A stretch of 64,000 bases of DNA from Mycobacterium deserti (GCF_025345615.1 NZ_JAODWD010000001.1:871304-935303); one strand, 5' to 3'. Counted from the first letter of the stretch, positions 48,328 to 59,641 are shown. The notes: generated by a model from the letters alone, not told the origin. Made by a program: numbers and translations.

Positions 48328-48357
48328 CGGGCCAGCTTATTGTGTTTGATCTAGTCC

Positions 48358-48978
48358 ATGAACTCCCGGTATCTGCCATATGCCACCACACCGGCCCGCT
48401 TGCTCGGCCAGCTAGTCAGCGACATCGCCGTGTTCGTCTGGACCGCCATCTGGGTGCTGGTCGGAACGGCGGTGCATGCCGCGGTGTCGACGATCGCCGA
48501 TGTCGGCCGTCAAGTCGAGGTCGGCGCCAACGGGGTGTCGGAGAACCTCGATACCGCGGGCGATCGCACCGACGACGTCCCCCTCGTCGGCGATGCGCTG
48601 AGCAAGCCGTTGCGAGCTGCCAGCGAGGCCGCGCTGGACATCGCCGGCGCCGGGCACAGCCTCGACACGACGGCGTCGTGGCTGGCCTGGGTGCTGGCGA
48701 TCGCGGTGGCCGCCCCGCCGATCCTGTTCGTCGGGATGCCGTGGCTGGTCCTGCGTATCCGGTTCTTCCGGCGTAAGTGGACCGCGATCACGCTGGCCGC
48801 CACCCCGGCGGGTGAGCAGCTGCTGGCTCTGCGGGCCCTGGCCAACCGGCCGCTGGCCAAGCTGGTCGCCGTCAACGACGATCCGGTCAACGCATGGCGG
48901 AGCTATGACAGCGTCGCAATTCGCGGCCTGGCCGCATTGGAGTTGCGTGCGGCGGGAGTCCAGCGCATCCGCCGCTAG
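48358..48978 (+). CDS. Conserved mycobacterial membrane protein
   Basis: A 206-residue protein (positional Rv0779c) with an N-terminal membrane helix (about residues 20-45), a soluble amphipathic middle (ADVGRQVEVGANGVSENL), a second helix (about 98-127) and a cytoplasmic Arg-rich C-terminus. No enzymatic motif. It is divergent from purC with only 30 bases between starts. Confidence 0.8.
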   Translation: MNSRYLPYATTPARLLGQLVSDIAVFVWTAIWVLVGTAVHAAVSTIADVGRQVEVGANGVSENLDTAGDRTDDVPLVGDALSKPLRAASEAALDIAGAGHSLDTTASWLAWVLAIAVAAPPILFVGMPWLVLRIRFFRRKWTAITLAATPAGEQLLALRALANRPLAKLVAVNDDPVNAWRSYDSVAIRGLAALELRAAGVQRIRR

Positions 48979-48979
48979 C

Positions 48980-49570
48980 TCAGTGCCAGGCGAGCATGCG
49001 CCGAAACGCGGTGCCGAAGGCGTAACGCGCCGTCAACGAACCCATTCGGACTTTCCCGCGCACCTCGAGATGCAACCGCTGCGACCGCGGGCCGTGCGGA
49101 ACCTTCAGCGTCGCGCTGCCCGCGATCGTCTCGAGGCCGTTGAGGTCGGCGGTCGCGCCGTCGGGCAAAATCAACTCCGTCGAACTGCAGTAGTCGTCGA
49201 TGTCCACGACCACGGAGGCGCTTTGCAGAATCGCGCTGCTGAAATCCAGTGTGGTGTCGCACATCCGCGTGTTGAGCGCCAGCCGCGCCGGCACCCTCCA
49301 CGGTCCTCGCCGCGACACCGTCGACATCCGACCCCGCAACTGCTCGGCGACCGCAGGCACCGGCGCCACCGGGTGGAGCAGATCCATTCCGGGCAGATCG
49401 GCCACGACCTCACTGAGCTCACCTCGGGTGCGCGCCGCCAGCGTCTGATCCATCCGCTCGGTGAACTCGTCGAGCGTGAGCATGCCCTGGCCGACGGCGT
49501 GTTCCAGCAGCCGGGTCACATGCGACCGATCGGCGTCGGAGATCCGGAGCTTCGCATCACCTTCGTCCAT
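48980..49570 (-). CDS. DUF1707 (SHOCT-like) domain protein
   Basis: A 196-residue protein with an N-terminal DUF1707 domain (LRISDADRSHVTRLLEHAVG, then GMLTLDEFTERMDQTLAART), typical of actinobacterial proteins near membranes or promoters, and a C-terminal DUF2154/LiaF-like beta region (SVVVDIDDYCSSTELILPDG). LiaF-like domains often inhibit envelope-stress sensors; that role is inference. ATG 49570 lies within the last codons of the upstream anion-channel gene (14-base overlap). Confidence 0.82.
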   Translation of the reverse strand: MDEGDAKLRISDADRSHVTRLLEHAVGQGMLTLDEFTERMDQTLAARTRGELSEVVADLPGMDLLHPVAPVPAVAEQLRGRMSTVSRRGPWRVPARLALNTRMCDTTLDFSSAILQSASVVVDIDDYCSSTELILPDGATADLNGLETIAGSATLKVPHGPRSQRLHLEVRGKVRMGSLTARYAFGTAFRRMLAWH

Positions 49571-50507
49571 GCTCACGAGCGTAGGCAATGAGCCGCAGCG
49601 CCGCCGCGACCGTCACGGTCATCCACGCCGCGAACGCAATCCAGAAGAACGCCAGCGAAATCGTCCGCAAACCGGACCAGCCCGTCTCGTTCGCCGTCGC
49701 GAAGGTGGCCGCCGAGTACATGCCCAGCGGAAACACCATCGCCCACCACACCCCGGCGAAGCGCCGCGCTTCGGCCCGCCGGATGTGCCGCAATCCGAAG
49801 ATCGACAGCGGCAACAGCCACGCCGTCGCCAGCACCCATGTCACGACGGTCGCCATCCGCATCTCGTCGATGCCCGCGCGGTGCAGGTGGTCGCCCGCGA
49901 GCGTCGCGATCGCCAGACCGCCCATCAGAATCCACGCGTCGGGTTCGAACCCTTCGGGGTCCAATCGCGCCGCGAACGCACGCCCGAGTATCAACGCGGT
50001 CATCATCGCGTAAGTCAGGATTGCCAACAGCCATACCGCCGCCGAGACGACCAGCACCACCTGCCAGCCGGTATGGCGCGCGAGCAGCACGCCGACGATC
50101 ACCAGACCTGAGGTGCCGACACTGGCCAGCTCCCACGCACCGCACGCTCGCTGCTGAAGATCCGTCCACGACCACGCAACGAAGTTGCGTGTCAACAACA
50201 CGACCAGCAGCATCCACGCGATCAGCGCCAGCGCCGACAACACCCACAACACAACGGGATTCGCCGTCACCCTGCTGTCGAGCACCGCGCATGCGGCCAC
50301 GAACGTGAACAACCGGACCGTCACATCGGGGTCGGTCACGTCAGGCCGACGCCGCGACCACACAATCGAAGCAGTCACCAGCAGGGCGGGAAGCCCGACC
50401 GCAGCGAGCACAGCGAGGACATCGCTGATCAGCACCGACTCGTGATCCGCGGCCGCGATCGACACGATGCCGGTCGCCATGACCACCGCGAACACGTCGG
50501 GCTTCAC
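49557..50507 (-). CDS. SLAC1/TehA-type anion channel or tellurite-resistance transporter
   Basis: A 316-residue membrane protein with about ten helices of the voltage-dependent anion channel (C4-dicarboxylate/tellurite) family; [18 protein letters not shown] at the N-terminus and [19 protein letters not shown] near the end are family hallmarks. The substrate anion is unknown. GTG 50507 overlaps the stop of the P450 gene (GTGA). Confidence 0.87.
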   Translation of the reverse strand: MKPDVFAVVMATGIVSIAAADHESVLISDVLAVLAAVGLPALLVTASIVWSRRRPDVTDPDVTVRLFTFVAACAVLDSRVTANPVVLWVLSALALIAWMLLVVLLTRNFVAWSWTDLQQRACGAWELASVGTSGLVIVGVLLARHTGWQVVLVVSAAVWLLAILTYAMMTALILGRAFAARLDPEGFEPDAWILMGGLAIATLAGDHLHRAGIDEMRMATVVTWVLATAWLLPLSIFGLRHIRRAEARRFAGVWWAMVFPLGMYSAATFATANETGWSGLRTISLAFFWIAFAAWMTVTVAAALRLIAYAREHGRR

Positions 50508-51733
50508 GTTCGCAGCTCGACCACCAGATGCCGCATCCCCGTGTGCCGATTACTGCGGGTCCACTCCACAGGCTTCACCACCGACACCGAGCCGAACCGG
50601 CTGAGCAGTTCCTCGAACAACACCCGCAACTCGAGGCGAGCCAAGTTCGCCCCAAGGCAGTAGTGCACTCCCTGCCCGAAACCCAAGTGGGGGTTCGGTT
50701 TGCGGCCGACGTCGAAAGCGTTCGGGTCGGCGAACACCGAACGGTCGCGGTTGGCCGACCCCTCCCAGATCTGCACCTTCTGCCCCGGCGCGATCTCGTG
50801 TCCGCCCAACGACGTCACACAGGTGGCCGTGCGCCGTTTGGACGGCGACGGCGAGGTCCACCGGACCATCTCTTCCACCGCCGTCGGCAGCAACGACGAA
50901 TCCTCACGCAGTGCGCGCAACTGGTCCGGATGAGACGCCAATGCCAACAGACCGCCGGCCACCGCGTTGCGCGTCGTTTCTGCTCCCGCGCTGAACAGCA
51001 GACTGAAGAACAGATACAACTCGAGGTCGGACAGGCCTTCGTCGTCCAATGTCGCGTTGGCGACGATCGACAACATGTCGTCAGTCGGGTCCGCCCGCTT
51101 CGCGGCGATCAGTTCTTGCCCGTAGTCGTACATGCGCGAGCCGGCTTCCTCGGCTGACAGCTGCGAGACCGCGGCGCTTCGGGCCCGGCCGAAGTCGAAC
51201 TGCGGCTCGATGGCCTCGAACAGCCAATGCCGTTCGGAATCAGGCACTCCCAGCAAGATGCAGATCATCTGCATCGGCAACTCCGCCGCCACGTCCACCA
51301 AGAAGTCGATGGGTTCGCCCGGTTCGATCGCGTCCAGGAGGCCACACGCGCGGGCCCGCAGATCGTCCTCGACGCGGGCGATCATGCGCGGCGTCAGCCC
51401 CGAACTCACCAGCCGGCGGATGTGCGAGTGCCGCGGGTCGTCCATCATGTTCAGCACCTGACCCGCGACGGACAGGTCCTGCAGCAAGGTTCCGCCGTAC
51501 GGCCGGCTCCCACCGGTCACCGACGAGAACGTTGCGGGATCCTTGAGCACCGCAAGCGTTTCGGCGTATCCCGCGACGGACCAGAACCCCTCGCCGTCGG
51601 GCGTGTGCTCGGTGGGTTCGTGCCAGTACACCGGTGCTTCGCGACGGTGGATCTCGAACAGGTCATGCGGAAAGCCGTTGGCGAAGTTGTCCAGATCGGT
51701 GAAATCGATCTCCGCCAGGACCGCCGATGTCAC
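50504..51733 (-). CDS. Cytochrome P450 (CYP126-like)
   Basis: A 409-residue P450. The I-helix [14 protein letters not shown], the ExxR in EEMVRW and the heme-binding [10 protein letters not shown] are intact. Its position next to purB matches M. tuberculosis Rv0778 (cyp126), a conserved mycobacterial orphan P450 of unknown physiological substrate. GTG 51733 overlaps the purB stop, so it is translated with a purine gene and needs an external ferredoxin. Confidence 0.93.
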   Translation of the reverse strand: MTSAVLAEIDFTDLDNFANGFPHDLFEIHRREAPVYWHEPTEHTPDGEGFWSVAGYAETLAVLKDPATFSSVTGGSRPYGGTLLQDLSVAGQVLNMMDDPRHSHIRRLVSSGLTPRMIARVEDDLRARACGLLDAIEPGEPIDFLVDVAAELPMQMICILLGVPDSERHWLFEAIEPQFDFGRARSAAVSQLSAEEAGSRMYDYGQELIAAKRADPTDDMLSIVANATLDDEGLSDLELYLFFSLLFSAGAETTRNAVAGGLLALASHPDQLRALREDSSLLPTAVEEMVRWTSPSPSKRRTATCVTSLGGHEIAPGQKVQIWEGSANRDRSVFADPNAFDVGRKPNPHLGFGQGVHYCLGANLARLELRVLFEELLSRFGSVSVVKPVEWTRSNRHTGMRHLVVELRT

Positions 51734-53148
51734 AAGATCGCACCCGACGTGTACTTGGCCGCCTCCGGATGGCGGGCCACCAGATCATCGACCGCCCCGA
51801 CGACCCGATCCACCTGGTCGCCGGCCGCTCCGGTGAAGGCCTGCTTGTCGGCCAGCGCGGCATCGAGCGCGGGCCGGTCCAATGGCAGCCGCGGATCGTC
51901 GGCCAACCGGTCCAGCAGATCGGGCTCTCGGCCCTTCTCGCGCATCGCCAAGGCCACCGCGACGGCATGCTCCTTGATGACTTCATGCGCGGTCTCGCGC
52001 CCGACGCCCGCCCGCACCGCTGCGATCAGGATCCGGGTGGTCGCAAGGAACGGCAGATAGCGGTCGAGTTCGCGTTGAATGACAGCGGGATACGCGCCGA
52101 ACTCGTCAAGCACCGTCAGGAACGTCTCGGTCTGACCGTCGAGCGCGAAGAACGCGTCCGGCAAAGCGACACGACGCACGACCGAGCAGAACACGTCGCC
52201 CTCGTTCCACTGCGCACCGGCGAGTTCGGCAGCCATCGACGCGTACCCACGCAGCACCACCTGCAGCCCGTTCACCCGCTCGCACGACCGCGTGTTCATC
52301 TTGTGCGGCATCGCCGACGATCCGACCTGGCCGGGCGCGAAGCCCTCCGTCACGAGCTCATGGCCCGCCATCAACCGGATGGTGTGCGCCAGTGAGGACG
52401 GTCCCGCGCCGACCTGAACCAGAGCCGAGACGACATCGTGGTCCAGCGACCGCGGGTAGACCTGGCCGACGCTGGTGAAAATGTCTGTGAAGCCGAGGAA
52501 TTCGGCGACCCGACGCTCCAGATCCGCCAATCGTTCGGTGTCGCCGTCGAACAGGTCCAGCATGTCCTGCGCAGTGCCCATCGGACCCTTGACGCCGCGC
52601 AACGGGTACCGGTCGATGAGCTCGCGCAGCCGGGTCAGCGCCACCAGCATCTCCTCGGCGGCCGAGGCGAACCGCTTGCCCAACGTGGTGGCCTGCGCTG
52701 CGACGTTATGGCTGCGCCCGGCCATCACCAGATCGCGGTACACGACGGCCCTCTCAGCGAGGCGGGCCACGACGGCCACCCCGTGTGAGAAGGCCAGTTC
52801 CAGGGAGCGGCGGATCTGCAACTGCTCGACGTTCTCGGTGAGGTCGCGACTCGTCATGCCCTTGTGCACATGCTCGTGGCCGGCCAGCGCGTTGAACTCC
52901 TCGATGCGCGCCTTGACGTCGTGGCGCAGCACCCGCTCGCGCGCCGCGATCGAGGCCAGGTCGACGTCCTCGAGCACCCGCTCGTAGTCGTCGACGACGC
53001 CCGCGGGCACATCGACACCGAGTTCGGCTTGCGCGCGCAGCACCGCCAGCCACAGCCGACGCTCGGCGACGACCTTGGCCTCCGGCGACCATATGGCCAC
53101 CATCTCGTCGCTGGCGTAGCGATTGGCCAGCACATTCGGGATCGTCAC
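51730..53148 (-). CDS. purB: Adenylosuccinate lyase
   Basis: A 472-residue fumarase-superfamily enzyme acting twice in purine synthesis (SAICAR to AICAR, adenylosuccinate to AMP). The signature [19 protein letters not shown] carries the catalytic serine loop; [17 protein letters not shown] and [18 protein letters not shown] hold the catalytic histidines. GTG 53148 ([12 protein letters not shown]) is the start by homology, and GTG 53154 is in frame. It heads purB-P450-anion channel. Confidence 0.97.
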   Translation of the reverse strand: MTIPNVLANRYASDEMVAIWSPEAKVVAERRLWLAVLRAQAELGVDVPAGVVDDYERVLEDVDLASIAARERVLRHDVKARIEEFNALAGHEHVHKGMTSRDLTENVEQLQIRRSLELAFSHGVAVVARLAERAVVYRDLVMAGRSHNVAAQATTLGKRFASAAEEMLVALTRLRELIDRYPLRGVKGPMGTAQDMLDLFDGDTERLADLERRVAEFLGFTDIFTSVGQVYPRSLDHDVVSALVQVGAGPSSLAHTIRLMAGHELVTEGFAPGQVGSSAMPHKMNTRSCERVNGLQVVLRGYASMAAELAGAQWNEGDVFCSVVRRVALPDAFFALDGQTETFLTVLDEFGAYPAVIQRELDRYLPFLATTRILIAAVRAGVGRETAHEVIKEHAVAVALAMREKGREPDLLDRLADDPRLPLDRPALDAALADKQAFTGAAGDQVDRVVGAVDDLVARHPEAAKYTSGAIL

Positions 53149-53193
53149 AAGCACACAGCTTACGACCGCGGTGCAGACCTCGGATAAGGCACA

Positions 53194-54051
53194 GTGGCCA
53201 CCATGCACTTCGTTGGACTCGATCTCGCGTGGGGTGAGAAAAGCCAGACCGGCGTCGCGGCCATCGACACCGACGGGCGGCTGCTGCACGTCGGGGTGGC
53301 CCAGGACGACGACAGCATCGCCGCCGCCATCGCCCCGTTCACCGGTGCCGACTGTCTCGTCGCCGTCGACGCTCCGCTGATCGTCAACAACCCGGACGGT
53401 TATCGACCCGCGGAAACCGCCTACAACCGCGACTTCCGAGGATTCGATGCGGGCGCGTACCCGGCGAACACCGGCAACCCACGATTCAATCCGCCCCGCG
53501 GCGCACGCATCGCCAGCGCACTGGGCCTCGACATGGATCCCGCGTCGGCGGCCAGTCGGCGCGCCATCGAGGTCTACCCGCATCCGGCCACGGTCGTGCT
53601 GTTCGGCTTCAAGAAGATCCTGAAGTACAAGAAGGGCGAATTCGCAGAGCGCCAACGCGCGCTACTGAAATTGATGTCACTGATCGAGGGGCTCGACGGC
53701 GGATCGCCTCGGCTGCGCGCGAACCGCAACGTGTCATGGGTCGAGTTGCGACGTCGCATCGAAGCCGCGACGCGGCCGGCGCATCTCGACCGCGACGAGG
53801 ATCCGGTCGACGCCGTCCTCTGCGCATACGTCGCGCTGTACTGGTACCGCAGGCCCGAGGACGTGACGATCTACGGCGACTTCGCAACCGGATACATCGT
53901 GACGCCGACACTGCCGCCCAGCGTCGCCCCGCGGCGTGCAGCTGCAGAGCCCGGACCCGGCGACGTCCTCATCCGTCTCGAGCAGGTGCAGTCGCTCATC
54001 GAGCGCGCCCAGCGCGAGCTGACCGCTATCCGCAGGCAGCTGGGCGGCTAG
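53194..54051 (+). CDS. DUF429 family protein
   Basis: A 285-residue protein of the DUF429 family (positional Rv0776c), an RNase-H-like fold with conserved acidic residues: FVGLDLAWGEKSQTGVAAID, VAVDAPLIVNN and DEDPVDAVLCAYVALYW. Nuclease activity is suggested by fold only. GTG 53194 or ATG 53203 could start it. It converges with the amino acid permease, overlapping by four bases. Confidence 0.83.
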   Translation: MATMHFVGLDLAWGEKSQTGVAAIDTDGRLLHVGVAQDDDSIAAAIAPFTGADCLVAVDAPLIVNNPDGYRPAETAYNRDFRGFDAGAYPANTGNPRFNPPRGARIASALGLDMDPASAASRRAIEVYPHPATVVLFGFKKILKYKKGEFAERQRALLKLMSLIEGLDGGSPRLRANRNVSWVELRRRIEAATRPAHLDRDEDPVDAVLCAYVALYWYRRPEDVTIYGDFATGYIVTPTLPPSVAPRRAAAEPGPGDVLIRLEQVQSLIERAQRELTAIRRQLGG

Positions 54052-55487
54052 TCCGGCTTCTCGGCCAGCTGCGTCGGGTCGAGGATGCCCGCTCCCTTGA
54101 TGCCGAGCTGACGGTTGATCGCCATCGTGAGGAAGAAGAGCACGACGCCGACCGCGACGAGAACCCCGGCCAGAATGTACTGCTGCGCAGGACGACCCGA
54201 TAGCGGTGTCACCAGATACAGCGAGAGGACGAACCCGATCACGGGCAGTGCCGTCGGTGTCTTGAAGTGCCCGCCGGCCGCGACGACATCGCGCCGCAAC
54301 ACCAGCACCGCGACGTTGACCACAGCGAAGACCGCCAACAGCAGCAGCGACGTGGTGCCGCCCAGCAGTGTGATGGCGCTGCTGTTGGCGAACGCCGTGA
54401 CATAAAAGATCAACCCGAACGCGATCAGCGTGGTGAAGATGATCGCCACCCACGGCGTCCGCGTCCTCGGATGGACAGACCCCAGCACCGGTGGCAGCAC
54501 GTGCTGACGAGCCATCCCGTAAATCAGCCGGCTTGCCATCAACATGTTGATCAATGCGGTGTTGGACACCGCGAACATCGTGATGAACGGCAGGATGTTC
54601 TCGATCGGCAGGCCCGGCGCTCCCGCCTTCACGACCTCGACCAGCGGGGTGTCGCTGGCCGCCAATTCGCCGACCGGCACCAGCGCGACGGCCACGATCG
54701 ACACCAGAATGTAAACCATGCCGGCGATCGTCAGACCGCTCAACAGTATTCGCGGGAAGGTCTTGACCGGATCCTTGGTCTCCTCGGCCATGTTGACCGA
54801 GTCCTCGAAGCCGACCATCGCGAAGAAGGCCAACGACGTCGCGGAGGTGACCGCCATGAACGCGTTCTTGTCCTCGGCCGTGTCGAAGGCCACCACCCGT
54901 GAGAAGTCGACGTCGCCGCCCTTGGTGAAGGCCCACAACCCGACCAGAACGACCAACGCCAGGCCCGCGATCTCGACGATCGTCAAAACGACGTTGAGAA
55001 TCAGACTTTCGGTGACACCGCGCAGGTTCACCAGCGCAAGAACCAGCATGAACAGCAGCGCGACGACGACCACACCGGCCGTGCCCCATTCCCCACCGAT
55101 GTCAAGCCCGGTGAGCCCCTCCTCGAAGTTGGCGGCGAACGCACGCGATGCCGTCGACGCCGACGTGATGCCCGAACACATCACGACGAACGCCACCAGG
55201 AACGTCACGAACTGAACGCCAAAAGCTTTGTGTGCGTAGAGCGCAGCGCCAGCTGCCTGTGGGTACTTGGTGACCAGCTCCAGATAGCTGAACGCCGTGA
55301 TGGTCGCGATCAGAAACGCGACGAGAAACGGAAGCCACGCTGCGCCACCGACTTCGGAAGCCACGTCGCCCGTCAGCGCGTAGACACCGGTGCCGAGGAT
55401 GTCGCCGACAACGAACAGAAGCAGTAGTCCCGGACCCATGACCCGACGCAGCTCTGGCTGCTGTTCGACGGTGTCGGCCTTACTCAT
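54048..55487 (-). CDS. APC superfamily amino acid permease
   Basis: A 479-residue transporter with 12 or so membrane helices. The N-terminal GDILGTGVYALTGDVASEVG motif in helix 1 and FSYLELVTKYPQAAGAALYA match cationic/basic amino acid APC transporters. The specific substrate is not determinable. It is followed upstream by a TetR gene on the same strand (24-base gap), which may regulate it. Confidence 0.92.
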   Translation of the reverse strand: MSKADTVEQQPELRRVMGPGLLLLFVVGDILGTGVYALTGDVASEVGGAAWLPFLVAFLIATITAFSYLELVTKYPQAAGAALYAHKAFGVQFVTFLVAFVVMCSGITSASTASRAFAANFEEGLTGLDIGGEWGTAGVVVVALLFMLVLALVNLRGVTESLILNVVLTIVEIAGLALVVLVGLWAFTKGGDVDFSRVVAFDTAEDKNAFMAVTSATSLAFFAMVGFEDSVNMAEETKDPVKTFPRILLSGLTIAGMVYILVSIVAVALVPVGELAASDTPLVEVVKAGAPGLPIENILPFITMFAVSNTALINMLMASRLIYGMARQHVLPPVLGSVHPRTRTPWVAIIFTTLIAFGLIFYVTAFANSSAITLLGGTTSLLLLAVFAVVNVAVLVLRRDVVAAGGHFKTPTALPVIGFVLSLYLVTPLSGRPAQQYILAGVLVAVGVVLFFLTMAINRQLGIKGAGILDPTQLAEKPD

Positions 55488-55511
55488 AGCCCTCCTTGTC
55501 TCACGCCCCGC

Positions 55512-56141
55512 TTACACCCGCGCAATTCGCTCATCGACCGGTGCCAACACGTCTATCACGTCGATGAGTGTCGCGCGCGCTGTGGCGCGCGGGCCGTCAC
55601 CGTCGCCGACGAGTGCCGCAACCACCGCACCGTCGACGGCATTGACCAGTGCCGCGAGGTATTCGGTTCGCACCCGCCGCCCGCATCGCTCGATCACTTC
55701 GATGACCGCGTCGGTGCGCTGCTGCAGGATGCGCCGCTGAATATCGCGCAGCAGCGGTTGGCGCGCGCACGCGATGTAGCGCTCGTAGCGGGAGATCAAC
55801 TGCTCGGTGACCCGTTGCCCCACCGCGTCGCCCACCAACAGATCGACCAACACATCAGCCGTCGACTCCGCTCCGCGCCGCCGCCGCGACAGCCCGGCCA
55901 GCCGCACCCGAAGCTGTTCGGCCTCCCGCTCGCCGACGTGCGCGACGGCCTTGGCGATCAAGTCGTCGAGAGAGGAGAAGTAGTACGTCGTCGACGCGAG
56001 CGGCAGGCCGGCGCGGCGAGCGACGGCGCGATGTCGGACCGCGTCGAAGCCGCCCTCGCACAGCAGATCGGCAGCAGCACTGACCAGCGCATACCTGCGC
56101 CGTTCTCCTTTTGGAGTGACCGCTGCCGTCACCTCTAGCAT
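55512..56141 (-). CDS. TetR family regulator (Rv0775-like)
   Basis: A 209-residue TetR protein. The HTH is VRHRAVARRAGLPLASTTYYF (about residues 36-55), followed by a helical effector domain with a TetR_C_17-like pattern. ATG 56141 and GTG 56129 are both possible starts. It lies upstream of the permease on the same strand and divergent from the esterase at 56258; either could be its target. Confidence 0.88.
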   Translation of the reverse strand: MLEVTAAVTPKGERRRYALVSAAADLLCEGGFDAVRHRAVARRAGLPLASTTYYFSSLDDLIAKAVAHVGEREAEQLRVRLAGLSRRRRGAESTADVLVDLLVGDAVGQRVTEQLISRYERYIACARQPLLRDIQRRILQQRTDAVIEVIERCGRRVRTEYLAALVNAVDGAVVAALVGDGDGPRATARATLIDVIDVLAPVDERIARV

Positions 56142-56257
56142 GCTGCCAGTCGGGATGGTTCAGCCGTTGCGCTTTCGCCTAATCAGGCTGCCCTCGACGA
56201 CGCGGTCTTCCTGGCGATCATCCAAACACCGCCCGGAAGCGCCGAGAAGCCGATGGC

Positions 56258-57073
56258 ATGATGGCCGCCATGGTCGAACTGAGTCGTCGCACAGTTCTGC
56301 GCCTCGGGGTCGGCGCAGCGGCGGGCGTCGCCGCCGTGCGGCTTGCCCCGTCGGCGACCGCGGCGCCGACCTACACCACCGGGTCCTTCGTCTCGGCCGC
56401 GCGCGGTGGCGTCTCGACCAATTGGGCCATCGCGCGCCCGCCCGGGCAGACCACCCCGCTGCGACCCATCATCGCGCTGCACGGCAAGGGACAGGACGCT
56501 GCAGGCGTGATGGCAGGTGGCGTCGAACAAGGTCTGGCCGAGGCGGTCGCCGCCGGACTACCTCCTGTCGCGGTGGTCGCGGTCGACGGCGGCGGAAGCT
56601 ACTGGCATGCGCGGGCGTCCGGCGAGGACTCGGGGGCCATGGTCCTCGACGAGCTGATCCCGATGCTGGGCAGTCAGGACATCGACACCTCACGCGTCGC
56701 GTTTCTTGGGTGGTCGATGGGGGGCTACGGCGCATTGCTGCTCGGGTCGCGCTTGGGTTCCCCGCGGACCGCGGCCATCTGCGCGGTCAGCCCGGCGCTC
56801 TGGACGTCGCCCGGCGCGGCCGCGCCGGGCGCGTTCGACGGCGCCGAAGACTACGAGGCAAACAGCGTGTGGGGCGATCCGGCGTTGAATTCCATTCCGC
56901 TGCGCATCGACTGCGGCGACAGCGACCCCTTCTATTCGGCGACCCGGAAGTTCATCGCGCAGCTGCCCAATCCGCCGGCGGGCGGGTTCTCCCCCGGCGG
57001 CCACGACGGCGCGTTCTGGAGTTCGCAACTGCCGGCGGAGTTGACCTGGATGACCCCGCTGCTGGCGGCCTAG
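56258..57073 (+). CDS. Exported esterase (S-formylglutathione-hydrolase/antigen-85-like fold)
   Basis: A 271-residue alpha/beta hydrolase with a Tat-type signal ([15 protein letters not shown]) and nucleophile motif [13 protein letters not shown]; the Asp in DCGDSDPFY and His in GGHDGAFW complete the triad. The positional counterpart is Rv0774c. The substrate is probably an ester in the envelope. ATG 56258 or ATG 56270 could be the start, the latter closer to the twin arginines. It converges with purD, overlapping by four bases. Confidence 0.88.
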   Translation: MMAAMVELSRRTVLRLGVGAAAGVAAVRLAPSATAAPTYTTGSFVSAARGGVSTNWAIARPPGQTTPLRPIIALHGKGQDAAGVMAGGVEQGLAEAVAAGLPPVAVVAVDGGGSYWHARASGEDSGAMVLDELIPMLGSQDIDTSRVAFLGWSMGGYGALLLGSRLGSPRTAAICAVSPALWTSPGAAAPGAFDGAEDYEANSVWGDPALNSIPLRIDCGDSDPFYSATRKFIAQLPNPPAGGFSPGGHDGAFWSSQLPAELTWMTPLLAA

Positions 57074-58338
57074 ACCGAGACCCGACCCTCCGCCGCGGCC
57101 AGCCCGATGTCGCCACGAAAATGACTGCCCGGCAACCGAATCGAGTTGATCAGCGCATACGCCGCTTCACGCGCGGCCGTCAGGTCGGCGCCTGTGCCGA
57201 CGATCGAGAGAACCCGACCGCCGGACGAGACGATCGCGCCGTCCTCGCGACGGGACGTGCCTGCGTGCAATACCCCGTCGGCTTCGGACCCGACGATCAC
57301 ATCGCCCACCCGGGGCCTGCCGGGGTAGTTCTCTGCGGCGAGCACGACGGTCACCGCCGATCCGTCACGCCATTGCAGCGCCGGCTCACCGGCCAGATCA
57401 CCGATGGCCGCGGAGTACAGCAATTGCCCAAGCGGGGTTTCCAGAAGGGCGAGCACCGCTTGGGTTTCCGGATCACCGAAGCGGCAGTTGAACTCGACGA
57501 CCGCCGGGCCTCGCGACGTGATGGCCAAACCCGCGTACAGCAGCCCCGAGAATGAACTGCCACGCGCAACAAGTTCGGCGGCAACGGGTTTGACGATCTC
57601 GTCGACGATCTGGGCCACAACGGCGTCGGGCAGCCACGGCAACGGAGCGTAGGCGCCCATACCACCGGTATTCGGCCCGGTGTCGTCGTCGCCGACACGC
57701 TTGAAGTCCTGCGCCGCCAGCAGTGGCACGACGGCCTCGCCGTCGACGACGCAGAACAGTGACACCTCGGGGCCGTCGAGGAACGACTCGAGCAGCACGG
57801 GGTGCCCCGAGTCGAGCAGTCCGGCGGCGTGCGCGCGCGCCGCCGAGCGATCGGCCGTCACGACCACCCCTTTGCCTGCGGCCAGGCCGTCGTCCTTGAC
57901 CACCCAGGCCTTATCGCCTGCCGGCGGGCCGAACCGGTCGAGCGCACCGTCGAGGTGGGCCGGATTGTCGACGATTTCGCTCGTTGCAGTGCGCACGCCC
58001 GCGGCGGCCATCACGTCTTTGGCGAACGACTTCGACCCTTCGATCCGCGCAGCGTCCTTGCTCGGACCGAAACAGGCGATACCTGCGCCGCGGACCGCGT
58101 CGGCGACACCGAGCACCAGGGGCACCTCGGGCCCGATCACCACGAGATCGGCCCCGATCCGCCGGGCCAACGTGGCCACCGCGTCTCCGGAGGTGATGTC
58201 GACGTCGTACTGGTCGGCGATGACCGCGGTGCCCGCGTTGCCGGGAGCGACGGCCAGCGTCTCGACCTCCGGGTCACGACGCAGCGCCAGCAGCAGCGCA
58301 TGTTCACGGGCTCCGGATCCGATCACCAGGACTCGCAC
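57070..58338 (-). CDS. purD: Phosphoribosylamine-glycine ligase
   Basis: A 422-residue ATP-grasp enzyme forming GAR in step 2 of purine synthesis. N-terminal [17 protein letters not shown], the ATP-grasp core [13 protein letters not shown], and [14 protein letters not shown] and [15 protein letters not shown] are all present. GTG 58338 is the start by homology (family members begin RVLVIGSG). A TAGGGT on the minus strand at 58352-58347 lies eight bases upstream. Confidence 0.97.
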   Translation of the reverse strand: MRVLVIGSGAREHALLLALRRDPEVETLAVAPGNAGTAVIADQYDVDITSGDAVATLARRIGADLVVIGPEVPLVLGVADAVRGAGIACFGPSKDAARIEGSKSFAKDVMAAAGVRTATSEIVDNPAHLDGALDRFGPPAGDKAWVVKDDGLAAGKGVVVTADRSAARAHAAGLLDSGHPVLLESFLDGPEVSLFCVVDGEAVVPLLAAQDFKRVGDDDTGPNTGGMGAYAPLPWLPDAVVAQIVDEIVKPVAAELVARGSSFSGLLYAGLAITSRGPAVVEFNCRFGDPETQAVLALLETPLGQLLYSAAIGDLAGEPALQWRDGSAVTVVLAAENYPGRPRVGDVIVGSEADGVLHAGTSRREDGAIVSSGGRVLSIVGTGADLTAAREAAYALINSIRLPGSHFRGDIGLAAAEGRVSV

Positions 58339-58376
58339 AACTGCCAACCCTAAACCCTGCCCGCGGGCCGCAGCGG

Positions 58377-58403
58377 CCATACACTTGACAAGACACTGTA
58401 TGG
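58377..58403. promoter_or_regulatory. Palindromic operator at the P450 promoter
   Basis: CCATACA (58377-58383) and TGTATGG (58397-58403) are perfect seven-base inverted arms, with CTTGACAAG at the centre (58384-58392). The right arm overlaps TATGGT (58399-58404), the leaderless -10 that sits seven bases before ATG 58412. Repressor binding would block P450 transcription; the TetR gene at 59657 is the likely regulator. Confidence 0.6.
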
Positions 58404-58411
58404 TCGAATGT

Positions 58412-59641
58412 ATGACGCAGAGCACATGTCCGTTCGGTGCCGGCTACGACTTCACCGATCCCGACGTCCTGGTGCGGGGCATTCCCGTCACGGAGTTCGC
58501 CGAACTGCGCAAGACCGCGCCGGTGTGGTGGAACGAGCAGCAGGAGTCCGTTTTCGACGACGGCGGCTACTGGGTGATCAGCCGCCACGAAGACATCAAG
58601 GCGATTTCACGCAACGGTGAGCTGTGGTCGACCAGTCGCAAGGGCGCGGTGATGCGCCTGCCCGACGGGGTCACCTCGGACCAACTCGAGCTGACCAAGG
58701 CGCTGTTGATCAATCACGACGCGCCTGAGCACACCCGGCTACGCAAGATCGTGTCGCGCCTTTTCACACCGAGGGCTGTCGCGGCTCTGGAAGAAAAGCT
58801 GGCCGTCGCGGCACGCGAAATCGTCCGTGCCGCAGCACAAAAGGAGACCGGCGACTTCGTTGCCGACATTGCGATGGGGCTGCCGTTGCTCGCGATCGCC
58901 GACCTGATCGGCGTGCCCGAGGCTGATCGCGAGAAGTTGTTCCACTGGACCAACGCCATCATGAACTGGGACGATCCGGATTTCGAGACCGACCACGTCG
59001 CCGCCAACGCCGAGCTGATGGGCTACGCCTACACGATGGCTGAACAGCGGCGCCGGTGTCCGGCCGACGACATCGTCACCCGTCTCGTGCAGGCGGACCT
59101 CGAGGGTGAGTCGCTGCAGGACGTCGAGTTCGCCTTCTTCGTCATCCTGCTCGCGGTGGCCGGAAACGAGACCACCCGCAATGCGATGACGCACGGCATG
59201 AACGCCTTTTTCGACAATCCCGACCAGTGGGAGCTCTTCAAACGCGAACGACCTGAAACCGCGGTCGACGAGATCGTCCGCTGGGCCACGCCGGTCCACT
59301 GTTTTCAACGGACCGCGCAGGCCGACACCGAGGTCGGTGGCGTCAGCGTCCGCGAGGGCCAGCGCGTCGGCCTGTTCTACAGTTCGGCCAACTACGACGA
59401 GGCGGTCTTCGACCGGCCCTTCGAGTTCAACGTCCTGCGCGACCCGAATCCGCATCTGGCGTTCGGCGGCAACGGCGCGCACTACTGCATCGGCGCCAAC
59501 CTGGCTCGCATGGAGATCAAGCTGATCTTCAACGAGATCGCCGACCAGATTCCCGACATCGCCAAACTCGATGAACCGCAGCGTCTTCGATCGGGCTGGA
59601 TCAACGGCGTCAACCGCCTGCACGTTTCTTACCGAGGGTGA
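58412..59641 (+). CDS. Cytochrome P450 (CYP125-like)
   Basis: A 409-residue P450 closely resembling steroid C26/C27-hydroxylases of the CYP125 group: [37 protein letters not shown]-helix [15 protein letters not shown], ExxR in [10 protein letters not shown], and heme loop [17 protein letters not shown]. Cholesterol or another terpenoid/steroid substrate is plausible but unproven; the window has no cholesterol cluster. It is divergent from purD and followed after 15 bases by a TetR gene. Confidence 0.92.
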   Translation: MTQSTCPFGAGYDFTDPDVLVRGIPVTEFAELRKTAPVWWNEQQESVFDDGGYWVISRHEDIKAISRNGELWSTSRKGAVMRLPDGVTSDQLELTKALLINHDAPEHTRLRKIVSRLFTPRAVAALEEKLAVAAREIVRAAAQKETGDFVADIAMGLPLLAIADLIGVPEADREKLFHWTNAIMNWDDPDFETDHVAANAELMGYAYTMAEQRRRCPADDIVTRLVQADLEGESLQDVEFAFFVILLAVAGNETTRNAMTHGMNAFFDNPDQWELFKRERPETAVDEIVRWATPVHCFQRTAQADTEVGGVSVREGQRVGLFYSSANYDEAVFDRPFEFNVLRDPNPHLAFGGNGAHYCIGANLARMEIKLIFNEIADQIPDIAKLDEPQRLRSGWINGVNRLHVSYRG

